Shown in pieces: positions 22,615 through 34,026 of a DNA stretch of 64,000 nt (position 1 is its first letter; every line of letters starts with the position of its first letter). Both the position numbers and the translations under genes were made by a program. The stretch is from Protonemura montana (Eukaryota; Arthropoda; Insecta; Plecoptera; Nemouridae), in the NCBI GenBank assembly GCA_947568835.1, contig OX387604.1:11933076-11997075 (forward strand), read 5' to 3'. The notes under the pieces are model-generated. The model worked only from the letters and a program-made list of their open reading frames with translations, was not told the DNA's origin and ran no database searches.

Positions 22615-23379
22615 AACTTGCTGGGAATGAAGGAAGGAAAAAGCTAAAGGCACTAATTTCGTACTGGACTTTTTGCCCTGGTGCACCAGTTGCCCCAGTG
22701 CAACTTTCAAATGTTTGACAAATGTTTGACAAATGCATTCCGTGGAATGACTGCTCTCTCTGTTTATAAATCACTCTTTTTTTTTAAATTCCGTCTCTAA
22801 TTCTCAGTTACATTGAAACGAGGGGCCTGGTAGTTTAAAAATTTGGCAAGGGCCCGATACCGAATTCTGTACCTGCATACTGGGCCAGGCCATCTCAGGT
22901 AGGCAGTAGATTCCAAGTACGTCCTCCCTTAACTCTTAATTTTACTTTACGATTGCCTTGTTTCCTTGATTAGTCCTGTAACTCCTTGACAGATTTGAAA
23001 TATGTTTCCGTTTGTTAGTCAGTGGTACATGATAATAATTTTATTTCAATGTTTAATATTTTCGGTTGAATTGAGTATTAGCTGTCAACAATCTGTTAAC
23101 GTGCGAACTACGCCGAAAAAATCGTAAAAACTGTCTAATAACCACTTTCCTATTTCGCTTTCATATTTCGCGCCCCAATAACGAGCAAAAAGAGGGACAC
23201 CAATCATCAAGGATTTTTCAAATGAAGCCAATAAGGGCGCCTGACTCAGCACTGGAACAGGGTGTAGCTATATCCAATCACAAGGCCAGCATTTTGTACA
23301 GCGTGGACTTTTCGTGGAAGAAGCCGTTAGCTGATTTCGAGAAGCTGAGTTTATAAGAACGGGTAAAGATATATCAGCC
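22615..23379. other. Intergenic or intronic DNA upstream of the orphan membrane protein gene
   Basis: No coding sequence is supported. A donor-like CTCAG|GTAGGC occurs near 22899. The last 150 bases are less AT-rich and may hold the promoter of the gene at 23380. Confidence 0.35.
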
Positions 23380-24657
23380 ATGCCAGCCTTATGGGTTATG
23401 AGATATTTTTACCCTGAAATGTGTGAGGGTTTCAGAAAGTTAACCATGATCGAGAAGAATGATGAGTTAGTTAACTGGGCAGTTTTGTCGTGGAGTAGTG
23501 TCTTGGCTCTTGGGGTGTTCAGCGCAATGGCGGTAAGTTAAGAAAATGTTTAGTCATGCACGGTTGTTCTAACAGAAAAATGAAATTAACAGACTTTGCT
23601 GATGCAGTTAATGATATTGTATGTCTTTTCGTTGAAAATCCAAGGCCTGTATATGATTGTTTGTAATTTCTCTAGACCGTATATAGGATTCCTTGCACCA
23701 TGGGCAAAAAAATAAGTTCCAACATGGCCCTTCTCAGCAAAATGTTCTCTCGATTGTTCCTGGGACTTAATATTTTCCGCCAAAAGTACTCTTGATCAAT
23801 GAAGTTAGTACCTGAACAGTTCATGTGTAAGAGAACTTAAGTTCAGAGTGCATAGAATAGCACCATACATCACGTTCAAAAATTTCTAGACTAACAGCTT
23901 AACGTTTAGAATCAGTATGCCTGAAACAGGACACCTTTATAACCAACCAGTACTGCGATCCAGGGGCTCCCATCAAATGGGTCTCCTTTTACAATGTTGT
24001 ATTCAAAACTCGACACCTATATCACTTTCAGACCTGGCGTGCTATGAAAAATCCTACGCCGCCACCGGCAGCAACGGCAGCCATGGCCGCCGTGGCCACC
24101 ACTGAAGAGATTGCCGAAGAAATTTCTTCGGAAACAGAAGAGAACAGAAATGGCTTGCCTGACCTTCCCACAGAAGAAGGGATAGTGTTGACACCTTTGC
24201 CAAAAATAAAAGGTATAATGAGGAAAAATTAGCAGTAATGTAAAATGCAGGGGAATTGATAAAATTTCATTTTTTCCCTAAAATAGTTTGTAGCCTGTGC
24301 AGGATTGTATGGGATGATATTGAAATGAATGATATTCTTATGGGAATTATGTAAAAAGGTATTTTGAAGAACTTTTTTTTTTTTAATGCAGTCTGTTCAA
24401 TATAAAAACCAAAAATTAAAAACAAAACAGAAAACATACAAAAAAAATCAGTGGTATTACTGGTAATAGAAATGTTACATTGTAATTTTATTTCTTTACA
24501 TCTCTTTCCAGGGGACAAGCAAAAAAAGAAGCGAGTACCATTAGGTAGAAGGCCATCTTTAATAACAGGGCATTTAAAAAGACCAAAGACTAACCGGCGC
24601 ATGATTTTGATGCGTGAGCACAATGTCAAGAAGTATGTGGAAGACTTCAAGGAATGA
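23380..24657 (+). CDS. Unrecognised single-pass membrane protein, 159 aa, three exons
   Basis: Exons 23380-23532, 24032-24212 and 24512-24657 total 480 bases in frame, with GT-AG junctions (GTAAGT, GTATAA; CTTTCAG, TTTCCAG). The start is the first in-frame ATG (MPALWVMRYF); a second Met lies six codons on. Residues about 28-50 form one hydrophobic segment (WAVLSWSSVLALGVFSAMA). It is followed by an Ala/Pro-rich stretch, an acidic Glu-rich region and a strongly basic C-terminal third (KQKKKRVPLGRRP, HLKRPKTNRR) ending in YVEDFKE. The charge asymmetry suggests a membrane-tethered protein with a basic tail. Topology is not determined. No family was recognised. It may be the 3' part of a longer gene starting at 20978. 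Confidence 0.6.
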
Positions 24658-25724
24658 GGTGAATATCTAAAGATTAAAAAAGTCTTGACTTAATATAATA
24701 TTTTCATCAGTTTATTTTTCTCGCCCTTTCATGTCCAAAAAAAACAGACGGGGGCTGTATTTCATTCAAGGTATAAAATGCTACAGTTGGTTTGGTGAAG
24801 TGGTTCAGAGCCGTGGGTGAATGTTGTGATGAGTGACGGACTTGTCACTGTCGGCGCCAACGTCGACGAAACGTCGACTTTTTAGGTCCTTTTTAGGACC
24901 ACAAGTCAATTACAACAGAGCAAGTCCGTCACTTACCACAACAATGCTACAGTTGCTTAAAAAATTGAGTATCAGGCTACAGCCACAGGGGCACCGAGCC
25001 AGATGAGTCTCAGGAACAGTGAAGTTGAAAAAAAACAGTGTAAATGCCAAAAGCCAGCTTATTTCCATTCCACGTTTTGCTGACCAGTTACAGCTTTGAT
25101 CATGCATTTTTAATAATACTCACATATTTTTTTTGTATTGATTTTATTGTTTTAAACTGGGATTTTTAAATCCTGAACACTATGAATCAAAAGTATTTGT
25201 GATAAGTCCAATTTGATACATACCAAAATTCATCTTGCAGTTTCCACATATTCTCACTCCGTATGTAAATGTCGGCTCACTACAGATGCTGGCAGCCGAG
25301 TAACTTCGCATCGGGTCCCACAGAGCACGTCCACAGAGGCGCCCTTCCGAGATAACTGAGATTTGTCACAATATTTGAGATAAATATAAAGTTTCAAACA
25401 ATAATCATCTGTAATGTTACTTCTTCAAACTACGAATGCTACACATTTTATTGTTCCCCTCTCCAAAATGTGTTCCCATTCCGACAAACCAAACCTTGGA
25501 TATTTCTGAAGCTGAAAGGCACAAAACTTTTTTTTTGGGAAGAAAATTTGTGTTATGAATTTTGAGGAGTATGATGGATTTCCATGAAGTATAACCTTGG
25601 CAATGAAATTATTACAGTATACTGTAAAGTGATTTTTTTGTTGTGTTTTTACTAGTTTATTTACCTGCAAATGTAAAGACAATTGTTAGATTCTCTTCAC
25701 TTAAGATTCTCAATAGGTGCTATT
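24658..25724. other. Intergenic DNA with a hairpin repeat
   Basis: Between the orphan membrane protein gene and the KIF26-like remnant. It contains an imperfect inverted repeat: GTTGTGATGAGTGACGGACTT at about 24823-24844 pairs with a segment at about 24923-24944. A smaller palindrome lies in the loop (TCGACGAAACGTCGA). No protein-coding sequence is seen. Confidence 0.5.
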
Positions 25725-27963
25725 CTATGCTCCTTGTATGTCCTCTTCTGGTAATGGATTCTCAAACTTATCCATGCAGATATCCTCTTCAATCACCTTG
25801 GGGATCCAATTTAAAAGTTAGCGGATAATGCTGAGCTTAAAACTATAATGATAAAATGCTAATAATACTTAAAAATATAGTTTCACAATGAAATAATTTT
25901 ACAACAACCTACCTGCAAACACGAATCTTGCATGGATACAAGCTCACTTGAATCTTCAACTTCTATCATGACGACCTCATCTACCTTGTCATAGTCTTCG
26001 CTATCTTCCTCTGGCTCTAAATCAGCAATCTGACTCTCCCATGTCATACTCGTCTCAAAATTTAAAGTGATTTTTTTTTTTTGCCATAAAGACACTTTTT
26101 TTAGTTTGTTTTAAGTTATTATTTTTCTTTTTTCATCAAATGAGTTATCTGTACGTACCAAGCTAAGCTTACTTCGTTACTGGGTGGGTGTAGAAGATGC
26201 AAGGGTGGTGGAATTTGACCAACACCATCATCTTCTTTTCTTTGGACCCAAGAATATTTGCAACAGGTGATGTTGATTCATGGACACTTTCTTCCTCAGC
26301 ACATGGTTTGAAAACTGTTATTTCTTTGCATGGCTGTTGAGCTACTGCACCTAAAACTACCTATATTTTTTTTCACAATGTTGTGAAGCCATATTGTCAG
26401 AACACATAAATAGATTAGCATACTTACCCATAACTGGTAACCGTATCCCATTTGAATTATTTACACTGAATCCAGTCCGTGGGCTTTGAACAATTTGATT
26501 CTCGACCCACTTGCGAATCATCGACTTTTATGGTTAACCATGAAACCGTATGCTGCCCCAGTTGGAAGCCCGTTTGCCAATATTGTTGCTTTAGCTGTGC
26601 CTTGGAAGGGTCCATCAATACATGCCTCTTTCTTTTTCGACAAGCTTCTTGCTTCGACAACTTTGGACTTTGATATTCTCGGTCCGTCAATCCATTGCTC
26701 GTCACTTGTCGATACACCTCGATTAGACAAATCTTTGAGGGTGAGGAAGTTTGAGAGTCGTGTTCCTTTCCTGATTTACTATTCGATTTCATAGATCTGA
26801 CTGGTGACTTGCAGCTGCTGCCAACCAGTGGCTTCCCTATTGGGCTGAACGACTTAACGTTACTTTGCACAGGACTTTTACTTGCTCTGCCGTTAGAAAG
26901 TTTCTCTGGCGTACTCATCTTGCTTCGTATACAGTATTCGATTACTGAGTCTCTTAAAGATTTCCCTATGGCGCATCGATTTTCCCTGGAATCCATGCTT
27001 GGCATGCTTGACGGGCGGGTGTTCACCATCTGTTGAATCATCACAAGGGCCCACGTAGATAACTGTGCCGGCAGACTCCTCACTCTATGACGGGTCCACT
27101 TCAGCTTCTAGAAAACGAGCCTCCTCTCCTGAGCTACCTCCAGAGCCTGTAGACCCAGCTCCAATCTAGAATAGAATATATTTATGTATTTTTTGTTTTA
27201 ACATTTATGAAACAGTCTACTCTACAAACTGGTATATGTGTGCTTGCAAGGAATATAATATCAGCAGTATAGCAGCTTGGTTGGCAATAACCTCAACTCT
27301 TAACTTGATTTTTCTCCTTTGAATCCGTTGCACACGGACAAGGACCATGGACAAGGTGTTCGTGTAGTGTTGAGCAAACGGGGACACGTGTGCTATCATA
27401 GCTGCGTAGCAAGTAAGCGAACTCAAGCATTCCGTGCACATTCCAGAGTCAAAATTAACAAGAAACATACTTAATAATACTCATGAAAAAGTATTCTCAG
27501 AGCCACGAAATTCCTGGCTCATCAGTTGTGCCAACCATTGTGTGGCTCTTTTCTGACACGAGAAAGCAAATCCATTAGGTGAATTTTATTTCAATTTGAT
27601 TACGTTTTGTTTGAAAATATATATATTTCAATTTTCTTTCTTTGTTCTATGTAACATCTCTCCGAGGTTTGTTCTGACCTCTCATGCAGCTTGCATTTCA
27701 AGATTTGTGGATGTTGAAAAATATATTGACTTTGGCTTTTTAAAGGTGATAGCTATATCTGGCAAGTTGTTTAATTCTTCAGTATTTGGGTGGAACAACC
27801 TGGATAGCACTGAGTACTAAACATTTAATTTGGGTTGAAATATATTTTGAAGACTGAAAGATCTTTACTTACAAGCTACTAAACTTAAAAAAACTTACCC
27901 AGCCGGGCATGTCCAATGCAGAATAGGCATCCGTCGTTGCCGTTGATCACAGCGTGTATGACG
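25725..27963 (-). pseudogene. KIF26-like (non-canonical kinesin) remnant with stops and frame changes
   Basis: Pieces are collinear on the minus strand. 27899-27963 holds a motor P-loop region, NGNDGCLFCIGHARLG, with the KIF26-type non-canonical loop. About 27225-27445 holds the motor C-terminus (SSLTCYAAMIAHVSP, QHYTNTLS, QRRKIK). 26428-27166 holds SGEEARFLEAEVDPS, then GTVIYVGP, a Ser-rich region, DEQWIDGPR, ACIDGPFQG, YGFMVNHK and SMIRKWVENQ. About 26173-26290, 25913-26068 and 25725-25796 hold further tail exons (WVQRKEDDGVGQ, the acidic EPEEDSEDYD, VIEEDICMDKF). Donors and acceptors remain at most ends. However, an in-frame TAG follows EVDPS, the big exon needs at least three frame changes (one in an A4 run before SMIRKW), and several motor residues differ from family consensus. 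Because introns persist, this is a decayed duplicate or a badly assembled gene rather than a retrocopy. Confidence 0.7.
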
Positions 27964-29200
27964 TCAGTTAAGGCACTTACGCAAAATTCAATGCAGTCAA
28001 GTTAGGCAAGCTTAGAGGTGATTTTTTTTAACAGAAAAACTGCTTTTTTGCTTGCAACAACAAATGGAAAACTGGCAAGTTTTTAATTTATAGCGTTTAA
28101 CTGGACACAATCGCGAAACGACCGGAAATATCAGAGCAAAGTCGATAATTCTGCTAAATAAGCAGAAATTCAAATATTTTCGGATGATAAGTGACAGATG
28201 ACAAGCTTGTAAGGGCCAATATCCAGCCAATTTAAGATGGCAAACAAGATAGATGGATTAAAAAATCCTGGAATTTGGATAATGCTAACAAAAGAAGATA
28301 TTTTTTAATCATTTCCTTTGCTTAATGCCTTTATGCTTTATGCTTTGTTCATTTATCCCAAGGAATTGCGCAAGTTGGTTTGTTGGGTCGTATTTTCCAG
28401 CCTAAGATGACCAATAAACGGAAAATATGTGGATACACAATCCATTTTTCACCGCTATCAACAAAAACCTCTCGCCATTAGATTCTGATAAAGTGATCGA
28501 GGATTAAACTTTTGGTTAATTTTTTTTTTTTCAGAGATCAATTTACTTTGACTTGTGCACTATCCTGAACTTGGTGAAAAAGTGCCATTTTAGGAGTTTA
28601 TTTTGGCAAGTGGAGATAAAAAAAAAAAGTTGGCCAGAATGCTCGATTTCTATAATTCCAACTTCAATGAAAATCCGGAAAAAATTATTTCCCTAATTAT
28701 TAAATTATTTATTATTTATTAATTATTAATTATTACCCCTTAACCACAGGAAGTTGTTTTATTAAATATATTACCTCTAATTAAATATTAAATTAAGTGT
28801 ATTACCTTACCACAGTGCAATAATGTACAATTGTAAGAGGAAACAATAAATACAAAATACAAAAAATAATGATTATTGCCTTATACCGAAATATTTCAAA
28901 GCACGAAACTGGAAAATATCACACAAAATAACTTATCGTTTGCCGCAGCTGACACACAAGTTTACATCTCTTTAACCTCACTTCCCCAAATTACGTAGCC
29001 GCATCAAGCCAGATCTGTAAGCCGCATTTGTGTGTGAAACCCGCAGCTTCGGATAATGAAAAAGTTAGCGAATGCTAATTGTGTGACATTGCGGCCTTCG
29101 CAGCCACTGCCGCGGCTATCGCTTCGAAAAAAGTTAGCTAATAGGGGTTAGGAGACTTGTTTTCAGGAACATAGGGCCTCAAGGTTATTTTACGTGTAAA
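27964..29200. other. AT-rich intergenic DNA
   Basis: No gene was identified on either strand. The stretch around 28690-28810 is a low-complexity TTA/ATT-rich tract. Earlier motor-domain exons of the KIF26-like remnant were looked for here and not found. Confidence 0.45.
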
Positions 29201-29430
29201 TGTTTCACCGAAGATACAGTCGTGTTAAGTCGCACCGTGACCCCCAGCGCAATCTGTTGGATATCATGTTATTAATGCGTATGATATTGGAAATAAGTAT
29301 TTGATATTAAATATTTACTATGAGTTAACAAAAATATAAAACTCGCAAAATATCGTGGTACATTTGATATCCACCAGATTGTGCTGTGGGGCACGGTGCG
29401 TGTTAACACGACTGCATGTTCGGTGAAACT
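29201..29430. repeat. ~230-bp hairpin (inverted repeat) element
   Basis: TTTCACCGAAGATACAGTCG at about 29203-29222 is matched in inverse orientation at about 29409-29428. The similarity extends about 65 bases into each arm, including a GTGACCCCCAGCGCAATCTG stretch paired with its inverse. Another single-arm copy lies at about 30851-30910. This looks like a palindromic MITE. Confidence 0.75.
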
Positions 29431-29804
29431 TTACAATTAAGAGTAAATGGGGGCCCTGTCGACATGCAACAGGCTTCGATTGGCGTTGTATCTGTCGAGC
29501 TCTAATGCTTGCATATTCGAGATCGATCGTGGCAAAGTATGTAAGCCCATATATTGGAGTTGCCGAAAGCTTCTGCACTGCTGTTTGTGGCGGCCGGGTC
29601 TAGCTCTTGCTTGCAAAGACAAATAATAATCGTCCATGATATTTTAATAATTTAAAAGATAAAATCCCGCACTGCGAACGAGAATGTGGTTCTACACCGA
29701 ACTAAACAGAGGGTGCGGTTGATGTCATGTAGTACCTACCCAGTAAGCCGGGTTTTCAAACATGAAATTCAAATAGGTTCATCTTTCTCTACTATGTGTG
29801 GCAG
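29431..29804. other. Non-coding DNA between repeats
   Basis: No supported gene. Short ORFs on the minus strand have no recognisable content. Confidence 0.4.
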
Positions 29805-29882
29805 TTCGCGTGGCACAATGGTAAAGTCGCTGCTTCAGTTAAGTCGAAGGAACCCGCTACCTGGATCGAATCCATCCGATGA
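29805..29882 (+). repeat. tRNA-like Pol III box-bearing sequence
   Basis: Contains an A-box match (TGGCACAATGG) and a B-box-like GGATCGAATCC about 50 bases further on. It cannot be folded convincingly into a functional tRNA cloverleaf from inspection, so it is more likely a tRNA-derived SINE head than a tRNA gene. Confidence 0.45.
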
Positions 29883-30339
29883 ACGAACTATGTTACCGTT
29901 GGAATACGACATCCAACACCCACTAGTGGTAACTGGAGTCAAAAGACATATTTATCTCAAAAAATGCGAAAGAAAACAGATGTCCGCTAGGTCATGTAGT
30001 TAAAGGCATAGAATTCATCGATCGAAGTATTGGTGATATGCCGGGTTTGAATCACATATGTGCCTCGACACAGTTTTGACAGTAGCAAAATTGCCGGGAG
30101 CTCCTGGCGCTTCGCGCCAGACGCACCCGTCAATTTTTCGGGCCGTTCCTACGATCCCAGACCCCACCTTAACCCCGTGTGCAGATCCTAAGTCTAGCTT
30201 CAAGTATTTGGAATGGGAACTAGAGTGAAGTACAAATCAGAGCTACCTGTTGGCAGAAATTGTTACTACACTTTGGACTTAAAATTATTTTTCATATTTA
30301 TTTATTTATTTCAAGTGTTATCTAGTTTGATGGTAAGGA

Positions 30340-30430
30340 ACCAAAAAGCAGCTACGCCGGGAATCGAACGCATCACACGCGCGGAATGAAGCACAGCGCT
30401 TACCGCAGAGCATAGCTCTGCCAATGTTAA
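30340..30430 (-). repeat. tRNA-like Pol III box-bearing sequence, minus strand
   Basis: On the minus strand it has a tRNA-like order: a GGCAGAGC..GCGGTAAGCGC region and then the B-box-like GCGTTCGATTCCCGGC. A clean acceptor stem and anticodon arm are not evident. Confidence 0.4.
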
Positions 30431-30564
30431 GTGCGGAAAATAAACCAACTAATCTGTTAATAATATAATTATCGGCCGAAGTAAACAATATCTCTCTTAA
30501 TTACCAAGATGCTTCTCTTCTTCATAGTTTAGCAATATTTATTTACAAAAAAACTTACAACTTG

Positions 30565-30640
30565 TTCATCTGCTGTCGAGGTCGAGCGTTTAAGGAATCC
30601 GATTGCAGTACGGTCAGCCCCGCGTTCGATTCCCACCGTC
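30565..30640 (+). repeat. tRNA-like Pol III box-bearing sequence
   Basis: GTCGAGGTCGAGCG followed about 35 bases later by the B-box-like GCGTTCGATTCCCACC. A further B-box-like CCAGTCGAATCCCG lies at about 30785-30799. Together with 29805 and 30340 this makes a small cluster of probable tRNA-derived SINE heads. Confidence 0.4.
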
Positions 30641-30850
30641 TTTCGTTTTTTTTCTTCGTAATAGGTAGATTGGGCAAATATCTGATCGCTATGAAGCGTT
30701 TAGAAAATTCCACTGACAGCGCTGAGATAGAAGGACTTGCCCCTGCATAGTCGCAGGTGCAAGATCTAGCCCGACTGGAAGAACGCCAGTCGAATCCCGT
30801 TGCCTGATTATAAGTCCTCCAGGTGCTCTTATTTTTAAATTTTTCACAAA

Positions 30851-30910
30851 ACGAGCAGTCGTATTAAGTCGCACCGTGACCCCCAGCACAATCTGTTAGA
30901 TTTATTGGAT
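30851..30910 (+). repeat. Partial second copy of the hairpin element at 29201
   Basis: Shares GTCGCACCGTGACCCCCAGC and flanking bases with the left arm of 29201-29430. Only one arm is present. Confidence 0.65.
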
Positions 30911-33900
30911 ATTATTAAATATTTACTATAAGTAAATGAAAATAAAAAATTTAAAAAAAATTGTGGTACATTTATCTTCTATCTTCTGTACTCTTATCTT
31001 CTATGAAAAATTCAAGGAGGTTTCCCCCCCCCCCCCTTCATTTTCGAGCAAATAAGTTAAAACCAAAGTTTTGTAAATGTTAGCCTTTTTTGTCCAGGGC
31101 TGGGCCAAAAATTAAGACTATCATGGATCGATAGCTTGTCACATACTCATCTTTCATCTCTATAATTCAAGAAGGCACCCCTCCTTCATTTTCACACAAA
31201 TAAATCAAGGCACATTTTTTGGTAATTGTTAGCTTTTTTTCAAAGCTGAGTACTGTACCTACCCATACCTACACCATACATATATAGATACGACCTTTAT
31301 ATAGGTCCTTGACAGAGACCTAGACATATGAACTGCAATGAAAAGGAAATTAATTGGTGTAAAGAAAACTTCCGAAGTTGGAATTTGTTTAAGTTTAATT
31401 TCTTGATTATCTTAAGTGTGATCAGCCGAAAAAATAGTCTACTATCTTAACGGTGGCAGTATTTTCACGCCACTGGCACCAAGCTATAGAAATAATGCTG
31501 CAGCAAAATAATCACGCTAGAAGATTGAATTAAGATCGTTAAGATGCACTTTCAAGACCGATTTTACTGCATAGATACATTTTCTCTTGAAAAATTCATT
31601 CAATCAAAAAAAGGTTTCGTATCACGCGAAACGTATTACGTCAAATTAAATTTTGTTTTTAAATCAATGGTCTTTTTTCTGCTTTTGACAAGTTAAGTAT
31701 CCCAAAAATGTAAACTCTAGTGGCGTCCCAGATCAGATGCCAAGACAGATCAGCACAGATAAACACTCATGTACCCTTGGGGTGATTAATAAATATGTCA
31801 ATCGATATATTTAATTGATTCTGTGTAATGATATCCGCTCACATTACAAAGGGGGGAAATTGCAACACATAAATTATTTAGGATTATTAACACAAATTTT
31901 GGTATTTTATATCAAACAATTTAATGAATTCATGATAGGTAGGTACATATACATCCACAGTACAGGCAATCAACATGCGAGTGACAGTGAAGAAGTTTGG
32001 TAGGGTATGCACAGATACATCAATTGGTCAAGAGTTAGTAATTAATCGAAGAGCAATGATGTTCACGTTTCAAGAGATCCAGACAATGCTTTGCCATATT
32101 TTAATGGAATCCACTGGGTACCTACAAACAGATAATCTAATGAGTTGATAAAAGCCAATGGTACCCTCGCTAGACAATGCAATTTATAGTATCGAAACAA
32201 CATCATTTCTATTTGGTTAAAAAAAGGACACTTGGGTGCATGGTGGTGGCTGCAGTAAATTCATTTTATTTGCTACCCAAAATTTATTTGGCCAGATCTA
32301 GATTGTTTTCAATTAGAATTTGAATCAAGAAACATGCCATAGACAGATCATTTGATGATCACAGTAATTTTGATGTATCGGGTTGCAACAACTGCATTGG
32401 CACCGTAGAGCATTACACTCAACAATCGCACAGTAACCAACAATTCTGATACAATATTTCAAAAGATATACATTTTTGAAGGTATTAGCTCTGCAGTGCG
32501 CATCGCTGGCAGTTTTGAGTGCGTAAATAATATTACAAAACATTGCAATATGAACAAACTACAAATTACAGATACAATGAAAAACAAAGTTCTGCAAGTA
32601 ACTGTAAAACTGTACAATAAAGACGACTGTACAACAATCTACATCCCTTCTTCTCCCCTTCTCAGGGATTTCATAAGAGAAATTTAAGACTCATAGCTTC
32701 CCCAACATATCCCATAAACAAATAAATAAATCATTCATAGGTTTTGCTATGAGCTAGCTCATTGGTACCTGTTCAAACTGTTCACAAAAACAAGATTGAA
32801 TTCACATTTTATCAACAAATAAATATTCGTTCAACGAAATATTATGGGTTAACGGGCTTAGAAGAGCAAACACAGTGGAGGATGTGTGTACCAATCCAAT
32901 GAACAGAATTCGAGGTATTGCATCAATAACGAAAGCAAAACATGCATTTCATTAGTGAGGAGCTAAAACATCAAACTATTCCTAAATTTGGTATTGCTAC
33001 TTAGTACTTATGATCAAAAATCACAGTCAATTTACTGATGGATATAAAATCTAGTGAATAGTCATGTAATTAACACTGCATTGTCTTGAGTGACCTTCAA
33101 TCACCATTTTTCATGTCTAGAAACAAATGTAAGCCCTGCTGGAACAAATTGCAAAACTGATAATGTTGACCATCTATTGACTCGAAGGTTGGAACATGAA
33201 CTAAGCCCAGGCAGCAAATACATTTTCTAACCCAGAATATTGTTAAGTGTTGCTCCACTTTCTAGGACTTGTATAAAAAAGGGTAATCAATGCAAGTGCA
33301 ATTAAGCATTGCAGTCACGAGAGCAAAAGCATTCAAAACTAACACGAAAAATGACAATCCACCGACAACCTGGTCACTGACACAGTTATGGGTTTTGCTC
33401 TGAAGCTCTATTCCCTCTTTGCTCTTCGGTCAAGCACAAGGCCCAGCAAGGTTCTTAAAATTTGTCAGACCCCTCCACATTATTCGATAACCTTTTTCTT
33501 CTCTATCTCACGACTACAATTTAAGATAGAATAGAATATCTACTATGTATCACTTTTCATTAATGCTAATAAATACTTATTTACAAAACATAACTCTGCA
33601 TAAAGCAAAGCGGTTCTTCACACCACGTGTGTCCTTGGTAGCATTCAGACCACGATTTTGCCAGCCACACCGGACTCTCACTGCATCAATAGAAAGGTAA
33701 GTATTTAAAATACGGCAACCGGTTCACTCCGTATCTCTTCACGACACAACCGATTTTTACGCAGGGCTCGCCCCCAGATTGCGGATCTGTCCCTCACTAT
33801 GCTAGAACATGATCGCCAAGCTAGCAGACACGTGATCAGGAGGCTTTCTAGCCACGATGTGTGCTGGCATTTGCATAGGCTCTGGAAATTGCAATACCTT

Positions 33901-34026
33901 TTGGCCTTGCAGATCGAGGTTAGTAAATGTGAGTCTCTTGACGACCAAGGGGCCTTGAAAAGCAATGACGCTGCACTTCTGATCTCTGCTGTCGTTTTGA
34001 AACGAGCAAGAATCGCCACCGCACTG
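30911..34026. other. AT-rich DNA, including the probable 3' UTR of kuzbanian
   Basis: No independent gene is supported. Two diverged units, starting at about 31009 and 31166 (ATTCAAG, Pro-coding C-rich stretch, TTCATTTTC), form a loose tandem repeat. On the minus strand, AATAAA hexamers at 32283-32288 and 32265-32270 could end the kuzbanian transcript, giving a 3' UTR of about 1.75 kb. This is inferred. Confidence 0.35.

Noticed and set aside
26479..27036. Plus-strand ORFs over the KIF26-like region
   Set aside because: The minus strand carries the kinesin motifs in order, so the plus-strand frames are antisense shadows.
29805..30640. Functional tRNA genes
   Set aside because: B-box-like motifs are present but no complete acceptor stem plus anticodon arm could be drawn, and copies lie within repeats.
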